From positions 100,001 through 121,000 of the forward strand of contig CAJNDS010001324.1 of NCBI GenBank assembly GCA_905221605.1: a stretch of 21,000 nucleotides of DNA. The letters are read 5' to 3'. Positions 8,152 through 18,200 of the stretch are shown here, piece by piece. Each line of letters starts with the position of its first letter. The stretch's first letter is position 1. The notes beneath the pieces are model-generated. The model had not been told where the DNA came from, made no database searches, and saw only the letters and a program-made list of their open reading frames with translations. The DNA comes from Symbiodinium natans (taxonomy: Eukaryota > Sar > Dinophyceae > Suessiales > Symbiodiniaceae). A program made the translations under genes and the position numbers.

Positions 8152-11100
8152 AATGGTGGGGAGCAGCTCAGCGAGGGATGTGACGCGTGCCTGTCGCGGC
8201 CCAACCCAATCCCGAAAGCGGCGGAGCGAGGGAGACATGCGCGACAGCAGTGGCAAGCTCTTGCACGGGCAGGACGGAACCCCGCATCCCCATGCGCCGG
8301 TCCTGGGCCCCGGCGGCATCAGCACTCTCGCACAACCCCTGCCCGGCACAAAACAAGCGTTCCCTGCGCTGAAGCTCGAATGCCGAAACACGGGTTTGGC
8401 CGGGCGCTCGAAGCGCGCGCAGCGCGTAGAGGAACGAGGCCCAACCGTTCGCACACACCTACTCCATCGCGGACCGCCTCGAACAGCACCTGCATCGCAG
8501 TCGGAGCGAGACACGACACTGGCGTGGGGGCGACTGAGGTGGGCAAAAGGGCTGGGGCGGACTGCGGACGACATCATCCGACACCAGGTGACCGCCATCA
8601 GGTACTTCCGGCAACCCTGACCGCAGGTCTTTCGCGAATATCGGCAATGGGAGCGATCTTCGGCCCGCCATACACGTGGAGCAAGGCGGACAGGACAGTT
8701 GCGAAGCCAGACGCATCCGTGCACGGGAGGAGGGCGCGCGGCAAGGGGGCTTCGGGCAACGCCCCGAATTGGGCAACCGAGGCCTGCGCGTCAGGGGCGA
8801 CGGGCTCATTCGTGAGGTCTGCCGCAGCAACGGTGCATACGGCCTGGAGGATGTTTGCTGGCCTCCTGGGCTCTGACGCGCGCAGAGCGCCCAAAAAGTC
8901 ACTGGCCCAGATACAGATGCGGCGTATGGGCGACGCGTGGTGGGCCGAACGCTCTGAGTGGGGTCCACGGAGCCACCAACCAAGGCGGCAGGTCCTGTCC
9001 ATCCATGGCCTGCACACGCGCCGCTGCGTCGCATGGCCCACAGCGCCCACAGCCCCGTCGCCCACAGATGCGGAAGTCGGCCGGAGCAGCCATGGTCGCA
9101 ACACGCCGCGAGCTACTGGACATGGGCTGCAAAGGGCTGCGGCGCATGCGGCACAAGGCATTGCACAAGGGAGAGGCAGTGGAAACAATTCTGTTCATCA
9201 AGGACGGGGTCGCACGCACTGCCTGCCAACACCCCGCAGTGACAATTACACGCCGCCCTGCCCGACCCCCCCGAGCGTCCAGCTAGGACGCGAGGCCGAC
9301 GACGCGCGCTGAGGTCCGTCGAATGCGCCATCAGAGGTCCCCTGAACACCCATATCTTGAGTCAGAGTACAGTACGGTCATCTGCCTTCCCAGCAGGCGG
9401 ACGCAGCTGTACATGTAGGTGTAGGTGGGTTGCTTTTCCTAGCTAGGTTTTCGCGCCTCGATATGATGTTTGCTACGGCTGCTATGGGTTTGTTTCTTCG
9501 GCCGATGGTCGCTTGCAGCTGAAAGGCGAATGAAGCGTCTGTCTGAGTACTTCCCGCGGCGGTTCTGCAAGCCTGAACGCCCGCGCGCTCGCGCAAGCCG
9601 CAGGCGCGACACGTGCCTGGCCGCGAAAGGCCAGAACAGGAATGCGATGGCGCGCACGAGTCCAGCCATCGACCTTGCCAGGCCTGAGAAGCAGGCCTGG
9701 CAACGACCTCTGCCGCGTCATGGGCTTTTGCGTACGGACATCTGCCCGTGGCGGGACAGTGCGGAGCAGGTGCTGCGCCCAGCGCCGCAGGGCACGCATG
9801 CAGCAGAAGTGGTTTCGTTTGTCTCACACACCTTTGTCTCGTTCCAATTTATCAGATGAAAATGCAGCTGAACCAGTTGCTGGAGGGGAGTAGCCTTACT
9901 TCTACTTATTGCAGTGTGAGCTTAGGGAGTCACACAACTCGAGGCCAAAGGTGCAAAGAGCATCCTGCGTCACCTAAGAAACTGGAGCTGTGTACAGATC
10001 TGCGCCTTTGCTTGAGGGAGGAGCCGAACGGGGCTGAAGCTGCCGCTATCCGCCGGTCCCACAGAATGCCCACACGGCGCCAGAATTAAGAGATTGCTCG
10101 CTTACTCCGGGCGTCTTTATGATAGTAACAATAAAAATGATTCCCGAGAAAAACCTTAATTTGTATTATTGAAAGTAATGAGTTTACCAAGGGGGTTCAA
10201 TGAACAAAAAAAGTATGAACAGTACAGAAGCAAAGGAAAGACATGAATGGAATGAATCTCAAGAGCAATAAATGGTTGAACGAAGTGAAATGAACTCCGT
10301 GAACAAAATGAAGCGTGATGCGTGATATTCTCAAGGGCTTCTAGTGGCAAGAGAGGTTGGGTTTCACAACCTCCGAGCAAAGAGACGAATGGGGCATGGG
10401 ACCTGTTTGGGACCTCGACGAAGTTGGCAACCAATTGCATTGGCGGTTCCAACTTGCAAGCTTGACGCTACCTGCTACGAGGCTGTGTGCTCATCCAGAT
10501 GCAAGCCCATCCCCGCTTGTGGCGCATGCTTTGGTGAGCCACCGGCTCACCGTTGCCGCCCATTGGTATGCATTGGTACACGGCCGCGGGCCCTGGACGG
10601 AAAAGGGAAATAAGGAACGCCGTCGACAAATAAGATGAGAAGGCATCCTGGTTCGTGTGAACCGCCAACACATTGGAATGTCGCTTCAGGAATACAAACT
10701 GCTTTCAAGATCGTCCATGCTCCTGCATTCAAAAGCATGCCACCGTATGCATGGGTCAAGCATGTCCACGCTTTCTTGGCGATTGTCAAGGGTCTTTCAC
10801 GCTGTTTGCCGACAAAAGCCTCAAGCGGGTTGCCCAAGTCAGCAAGCAAACAAAAACACGAAGCTAGAGCAGCAGGGTCACAACATGCGGGCTACAAACT
10901 GCTTGCGCGAGGTACGCATGCTCATGATGGAAGATATCTGCCACCAAGTGGGGCACCTTAATTGCCAAGATCCTAGAACTTGCAGGCCAAAACACCGTCA
11001 CTAACAGCGGCAGATCGCAGCATGTGACCGCCGGGCAGGCAGTTGAGTTGCTTTTGTCTCCTTCATGAGCAGCCTGCCATATGGAACACTTTGTAGTGGA

Positions 11101-11318
11101 GGCTACAGTGGAGGGCTCTTGCCTCTAATTGGGGTCCACAGCCACCAATGCAATCACAGGCGCTGCCGGCAGAAAGCCGACGTATGCTTCCCTATAATCA
11201 CCCCTGCCATGCAATCATCGGATCAACAAGTTATGACATCTGTTCAGATATCCGGGAAGCAGCGGCCGTGGGCGCCCACATAATAATCAAATTCGCACTA
11301 AACCGTTGCAAGCTCAAC
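8152..11318. other. no supportable gene; GC-rich, then AT-richer
   Basis: From 8152 to about 9860 the sequence is GC-rich with overlapping open frames on both strands, including a 310-codon plus frame at 8380-9312 with low-complexity composition and no motif. From about 10090 to 10330 it is AT-rich. From 11041 to 11318 it is probably the 3' flank or UTR of the minus-strand gene ending at 11319; I cannot point to a poly(A) signal. Nothing here is recognisable as protein or RNA. Confidence 0.4.
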
Positions 11319-12277
11319 TCATCGCTTGCCCGTAAACTCCAGGCTGCTGGCGATGGACTGGAAAGTCTCGGCCAACTCTACTCCATCAGCTGACACGTGA
11401 AAGTGCCCCTCCGTCGCTGCATCCACCATGTCGCGGAGGACCGCGGAGTCGGGCATCCTGAAGATGATGGCATGGAGCACCATGTCTGGAAACTCCTGCT
11501 GGATGCTCTGGATGCTAGCGCTGCAGCATCCATCTTCGTTGACACCATCCGACATGAAGATGAGCATGGGGACAAAGTTGGGGAAGTGCTGCTTGCCCTC
11601 GCGTAGCATCTGGGCCGCACAGGCAAGTGCTGGGCGGAAATGGGTTCTCCCTCCACGCATGTTCAATGCCATGCCTTCGGCTACAGAAGGCGTACCCATT
11701 CTCAGCACCACATGTGCAAGGTTATCAAACTGTACAATCGAAACCCGGGCATCCCCAAGGCAGGCTAGCTTTTGCATGCAAGTCCTGTGAGCATGCACAA
11801 GCTCTTGCCAGGAAATGCCGTCCATCGATCCGGACTCGTCATAGCAGCAAACGACATGAAACTTTCCGCTCGACATGCCCTGTGCCGTGGCCAGGGACTT
11901 GTGAAGATTCTGAAGCTTGCTCTTGGCCTCTTCACGCTGGCTCGCCAGCAACGCGTCAAAGTACTCGTGTGACAAGGCATCCAAGGCTCCTGCCTCTTGC
12001 AGGGCGGCGTCTTTCTCTGCCCCACGCTCCAACTGCCTGCTTTCTCTGGCTCTGCAGAGTGCCCGATACTGCTCCATGAAGGGCATGCTCTTCAGTTGAT
12101 CTGGATCAAGTTCGAAACTCGAAACCTCTGTATAGGACAAGATCTGGGTGTAGCTCCCGCTTTTTCCTTGCCGGGCCGTCCTGCCCTGGATTTGAATCTC
12201 CTCGCTTCTGTCTTCGCTCACGAACGTCTGAATGACATGCACTCCGCCCGCCTGCATAGCAAGCTTTCGACTCTCTA
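11319..12277 (-). CDS. exon 19: SecA motif VI and C-terminal VWA domain
   Basis: This final exon of about 319 codons ends with TGA at 11321-11319. It opens with AGGVHVIQTF and IQIQGRTARQGKSGSY, matching SecA 'GGLHVIGTE...NQLRGRAGRQGDPGSS' (motif VI, arginine finger). A helical linker with clustered charge (QREEAKSKLQNLHKS) follows. The VWA domain begins at KFHVVCCYDESGSMDG with DxSxS for the MIDAS. The conserved Thr is in GGRTHFRPAL and the Asp in LIFMSDGVNED, so all three MIDAS elements are present and metal binding is likely. The SecA helical scaffold and zinc-binding C-tail are not seen. The exact acceptor (CAAG|TAGAG proposed) is uncertain within about 40 bases. Confidence 0.9.
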
Positions 12278-15200
12278 CTTGAGCAAGCTTCAGATCAAAC
12301 AGCCTACTTCCGGAGCAGTTACCCATCAGCCTACCAACGTGTGCAGCCTGACAGCAGCAGGCCTGCTCCAGCTTGTCATCGTGGCCTCAACTGGGTTCAT
12401 GCTGCGGCCAAGCACGAGCCCATGAGCGCTGTATGGCTTCATGAAGTGCTTCAATCAGCAGCCAAGATACATGCGAAGTCTGTACCGCGACCAAAAATCG
12501 CAGGTGCCTTCCATGAAGAAAGTCACACCAGCTACACATGGCGATAATGGCTATGGCTATCTATGGCTATAACCCGCATTTCTTTCCCACTGTAAGGCAT
12601 GTGCCAAAGTCGTCTGGCCGGCTGTCGCCGCTTTCTTTACGATGTCGTCCTTGACCTTCTCGGAAGAATCTGGGCGCAGCACGCTCCTGGGCTGCGCACG
12701 CGGTCTCGTGACCAACCCCGACATCTCTACAAGATCCTACAAGTCGCCGAAACCGTGTTGAAGATGCCTAGCCTTCGCTGCATGTTTCAGCACAGCTTCT
12801 TGATTACAATCTTGCCGAAGTATGCTGACTGCTCGAACTCAGCCAGGTGATCGCAATCTTTGAAGAACACGATTGCTGCACGGCCAGCCTGCAGCACAGC
12901 GTTCACCTGCCAGGCGTAGAGCAGTCAACATGCGGAAATGGCCTGGCTACAGGCACTGGAACTTGCACAGCGATTGGCTTTTGTGCATTATGCACCTCGA
13001 TGAAATCCTGGCAAGGCAATTTCCCTACACCCTAAACCCTAAACTCTTTAATCTTGAAAATCACAACACACTACTGGGCTTGATCCGCCTGGTCTGCGAT
13101 GGTGAAGAAGTGTTGGCCATCTTCTGTGATCATAATCGGTTTGTGGTCCGGCTCGCCCAGAAACTTGATTTTCTTCTTGCCATAGACGGATGGCATGATG
13201 GTGTAGTTGCTGATGCCATATTTCTGCATGATCTCAGTCTCGTACCTGCCCAGCTCATGAATGGTGCCGGAGACACCCAAGATCTTCGGGCAGCTGAGAT
13301 TTGCGTACGAGAACCTTCCACATGGTATGCGCAGGGTCAAATTCTCTCTCAATGTCCGCGAGCTATCTTTCAGATTTCCCCTTGCATTCTCCTGCAGGTA
13401 TGCAAAAGCTGTCTGATAGCCCTGGACAACATCGAAAGCAATACCATCCAGGATTTTGTATCCAACCGCGTTGCCCTCGAAGATGTATTCGGCCCCATTG
13501 CTGCTATTGCTGTGAAACTGCGCGAGGTCGCAGCACATCTGCACCACCTCTGCCTCTACGAGATCCTGGAAGGTCGGCAACAAGTCCAAGACAGCTTTGA
13601 AGGCCGGGTTTGCCTTCACATGTTGCAAGACACGCCCCACTTGGTCTCTCTGGTCACGGAGCCCCCAGATCTCCAGGAAAAGCTGCACTACTTCCTGGGC
13701 CTCCAGAACTGCCACTTGGTTGTGCGTTCTGCCATAGAAGTTCTGGCCGAAGAAGACGTCAACCTCGTCCACCAGCAGCACTTCCTGAAATTGGCGGGAT
13801 CTCCGAGAGTCCAATGTGGCCTTCACTGCAACGGTGCTCTGCTCACCAACGGATGCGTCTGGTACTTGTGGGCTCCCTGCCGCCGCACTTTTCGGCACAG
13901 GCGATTGAGATGCTGCCATTCGATTCCCGCCCTTGGCAGGCGGTCGGTCCAGCCGATCAGAACCCACCGCGGTTGAAGGGCGGCCGCCGACAAGATCGAG
14001 AGTCAAACTGCGGATGTCACCTTTACGGTGTATCAAATCCTCACCTCAGCTGGATTCGCGCGTCAAGACTTGACTTCAAGACGCAAGTTACGATTCTGAC
14101 ATGGCTGGCTGAGGTAAGGGCTGTAAGTTGTGATTGTGCTGTACTTGATGAGCTGGTCAACCTTCAACGCATCGAAGACATCCCGGAAAGCCCGCCAGTC
14201 CCGCTGGCTGAGATAGTCGCTGTAGCAGATGCAGCGGACGTTGATGCCCATCAAGGCCAGCAGCGCCGAGCCACCTCCCAATGCAATGCTCTTTCCCTCG
14301 CCCGTGGGAATCTGCATCACATGGTCGTCAAGCCCCTGGCTGTCGGATCCGTACCCCATCAGGCGGAGGAGGGCCAAGATCTGGATACTGTGGGGCTTGA
14401 TGAGCAGCTCCTGGCCCCACTTGGGGGCTAAAGCAAGAGTCTCTGTCTCTCAGTTGCTGCTTGAATGACCCCGTCAGGGGGGAGGGGTACTCGCTAAATC
14501 CAAAAAAGTGCGTTTGACAATGTTGGCTCCTGAGCATTCACGGCATCGGGCAGGGGCGACTCCGTTGCGCACACGTCCGTTGACCTAGAAGCTGCATCGG
14601 CGTGGCGTTGGTAGGCGGCTCCAGACCGGATGATGGTAAAGAGCGCGAAAATTCCTGCCAGAAGGTTTGGAAGCTTCTGCTTGATCTCTTCGGACCAGGA
14701 GGATCCAATGCAGGGATGCAGACCGGAGGCCAGTTGCACCACTGCTCGCGCGAGCTGCTCTTGATCCAAGTCTCCCTCAATCCATTGTTGCAGGTACTCG
14801 TCGAACTGAGTGCTGTATTCCTTTGCAAGGCTCCGAGGAAATGGACCAGCTAACAGGTCAGAACCTATGGCAGGCACGAATTAATCTAGGAAGCTTTCCG
14901 AGGAGTTGTCTAGAGCCTACAGGCTCCTCAAACGGAAAATTTGCGGGGGACAAGTCGGCACCTAATGATGGCCCTTTGCTGGAAGTGGCCTCTTCCGTGT
15001 GAGCATGTCTCAGCCGTAGTCACTACATTCATGTAGGCAAGGTTCCTCCCAACCATGGTTCAGGGCTTCGACGGGAGTTTCACGGGCCTCCCGATTCCCG
15101 GAACCGTCCAAGGCAATGGATTCCATCTCCTGAGACAAGGCGGCGCAAGCAAGCATTTGAAGGCAGGTACGACGGCTGCGAGCCCTATGTTCTGAAAAGG

Positions 15201-18200
15201 CCAACAATACGCATTGTTAAATCTCATTCTGCAAACGAGCATCTTGAAGGGTCTCACGCACTGCTTTGTGAGTGCGGCTCGTAAGCCGGTTCCACATGAC
15301 CACGTGCACATCCTTGAAGTGCTTGAACTCGGTGACCAGAACCCTGCCAACATACTGATCGTCCTCACTGATACGGCCTTCTCTGGCATCCCCTACCTTA
15401 CCCTGCCCTAGAAGCATGCCAAGCTCGAAGAGGAAGATGGCACCCCAGGGCTTCTCCTCACACTCGCTCAGAGCCGTGGTGATCTGAAACTCAGCACGGT
15501 CTTTGAAGAACGTGAGGTAGCTGGAGACACGGCCGAGGAGAACTAGGTGCATGGCGAAATCCTGCTTGGATTGGTTGGCATGAACCTGGCCTGCCTCGAC
15601 GTACGATCGGGCTTTCTTTCCAAGCTCTTCAACATAGGTCTCCTGGATTGGTGTTGCACAGGTCAAGATAGACTTGTTAAAGCCCCAAAAACGGTGTTAC
15701 ATGGGCCCATGATGATGTTTCCGGGCTCTTTCGCAGATGAAACATGGGCCCAGCTTCAATCTGCTCTTGGATCGTCTTGGTCAAGCCCTCTCCACCAAGG
15801 CCCGACGCAGCCAGGCCCTCCACCTTGCTCCATTCAAGGTTCAACTCCTTCAGCGACCTCTGGTCCCAAAGTTGCCGGATGCTGACCTTCAGTCGGCCAA
15901 CTTCCGCCTCCACCGCTCTGAGGGCATCTGCATGCATACGGCTGGCATCCAGGCCAAACGCCTGCGCAGCGTGAGCATCGATCTCGCTGAGTGAGGCAAT
16001 GAACTTCTTCAGGGGCACGTACCTTTGCTCTGAAAGCATGCATTCCACCTCCGAGTGAGCGGCTCCCTGCATAGACTTGAGCCTGCCAGCAAAAAGGCCC
16101 GAAAGCGAGGCATGAAAGTCATTGACTGCTTTGCGGTCTGCGAGCTTCTCCTTTGCTTCAGTCAGTTGGCGCGTCACGCGAGTAGCTTCCACATCCTCCA
16201 TGTTGAGCTGGCTGCGCCGTTGTCCCTGCTGCTTGTCGGGATGGTACAACCTGATCTTCGTCTGGAAGGCGCGCTTGATCTGCTCAGGTGTCGCATCAAG
16301 GCTGACACCAAGGATGGCGAAGTGCTGCCCGATGCTTGCAAGCCGTTGGCCACCCAGCCTCTGCTCTTGGAGATCATCCAAAGCCTGCAAGCTGACCTTT
16401 GCTTCCTCACACAGCTCTCCGAACTCCAGGAGCAACTGCCTGTAACGGACGAATTTTGTCGTCATCACGCCTACAAGGGCTTTGAGGTCAGTGGCTGCCA
16501 TCACGGCCTCTTTGGCTGCGACTTCATCAACAGCCCTGTCAAATTTGCGCATCTCCTCTTCGGCAAACACTTGCAAAGACTTGTGGAACTCGGGCAGGTG
16601 CGTCTTAATCTCGGGAATTATGCTCAAGTGGCAGGTCATGTCCAGGAACGAACCTGGATATGTTACATGAGATGGACCTACCATCATGTTCAGCAACAAG
16701 TAGTAAACCGTCAGCAGAGTCAGGACCAAACACACAAAAGCTAACAGGGGCAACATCAGGAAGAGCACCACAGCAGTTTCAAATTCTATAGCACTTATCA
16801 GAAGTCTGGCCGACTTCAATTGCCATCCAAGGCACCCAAGGTTTCCGCCGACATCCCAGCTTGCTTCAATCCATCCACTACGAGCTTAAGCTTGGCGCTC
16901 ACGTGATGACTGATTTCCTTGAGGAAGTTGTGGAGCAGCACTCGGGCCCCCGAGGTCAGGTGGTCCTGCATGTGCTGCTGCAGGCGTTGTAGGCCGACAA
17001 CCTGCCGCCCGAGGACTTCGTAGCTTTTCTCCCGCAACTCGTGCCTTGCCTCATGCACCCGACTCTCCACAATCTGTTCCAGCACACTCTGTTGCTGTGC
17101 ATATCTTGTCTTGTACCAGTAGCTCCACCAGTACGAGTTCTTCGCCGCATCGCGTGCTCTTTCCAAATTGCACCGCTGAAGCAAGATCTGCTGCTCTGAG
17201 CACAGCATGGTAGACGCCACAAGTTCTTCATGCTGCGATGCCTCTCAAGTGCTGGGCAGATGTAAACATTCGGAGGTGGGTTTCATGCCGTCATAAACTC
17301 CAAACTCCTAATCCAAACACACAGACGCTGGCAACCTGGGTATTGCTATTGCAGAAGCCACGTGAAGATGATGACCCTGACGTGTGTTGCAAGCTTCTAC
17401 TGATGTCATGCTACGTGATACGCTTGCATCAGAGGCAACTCCTAACTCTTGCACGCAGAGCAGGAAAATAGACTTCGCGTGGCCTTGTCCTCAAGCGAGC
17501 ATAGCTCATCAGAAACAGCACGGCGCGCATCTGAAAAGAAATCTCCGAAGCCAGTGTCCAGCTGCGTCTTCAGAAAGGAAAGGGCCTCAATGCCTTAGTC
17601 AAGCATGCCTCAGGCATGTTCAGACCTACGATGTCCTACCAGCACCGCACCTTTGAAGAGAGGCAGATCTAGGATACTGCACAAGTTGGCGTACCTGGTA
17701 TACCTGGAAAAGCCCAAGACATCTTATGCTGTTTGCGCTTCCAGGAGCCCAGGCGATGACAGCCACTTGCAGAGACCTCATCCTTCACGCTGGCCAGGAA
17801 CTTTTTGAGCTCCGTGTCCAACATTGCGCGTGTGGAGACGTACACTTCCTCACAGGAGCCCCTCTCACCGAACTCCCGTATGCCATACGCAACCCGAGGC
17901 AAACGTCTGCAGGCAAAGGGTCCTGGAGCTCTTGGCGCTCAGAAGCCTGCAGCTTGTGAAGCTCGAGGGAGAGTTCCTGGGCACTGCCCTTCCGGGCATC
18001 CTCGGCTTGACCAAGCAACACTTAAACTCAATATGGTGATGGGGAATGGAAATGTTGTTTCGGTTGTGAATACGAGGTGGCTTGAAGGGCGATGGAGGTT
18101 CGACGGAGGGTTGCTTGGTTGCTGGGGCGCTCCATGCTGTTCCCACAACAAACTACAGCTTCTTTTCACCTTGTACTGAACTTACAAAGACGTTGCCAGT

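Noticed and set aside
8380-9312. 310-codon plus-strand open frame
   Set aside because: Composition is Ala/Arg/Pro/Thr-rich as expected by chance in GC-rich DNA. The opposite strand is also open and no motif is visible.
12873-13976. 367-codon open frame on the plus strand, the longest in the window
   Set aside because: It lies antisense to exon 15, whose minus frame carries SecA motifs DEVD and SGT. The plus frame has no motif, so it is a shadow.
12277-14430. Ordinary plastid or bacterial SecA gene (contamination)
   Set aside because: The gene is split by many introns and fused to J and VWA domains, and its motifs are divergent.
13610-14431. 273-codon plus-strand open frame
   Set aside because: Antisense to exons 14 and 15 with the Walker A and DEVD motifs; no recognisable content.
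16654-16819. Hydrophobic stretch (VVLFLMLPLLAFVCLVL) that looks like a membrane anchor before the J domain
   Set aside because: It is T-rich sequence between two coding frames that do not match. A GT-AG intron (16835-16654) removes it and restores phase, so I read it as intron. cDNA could overturn this.
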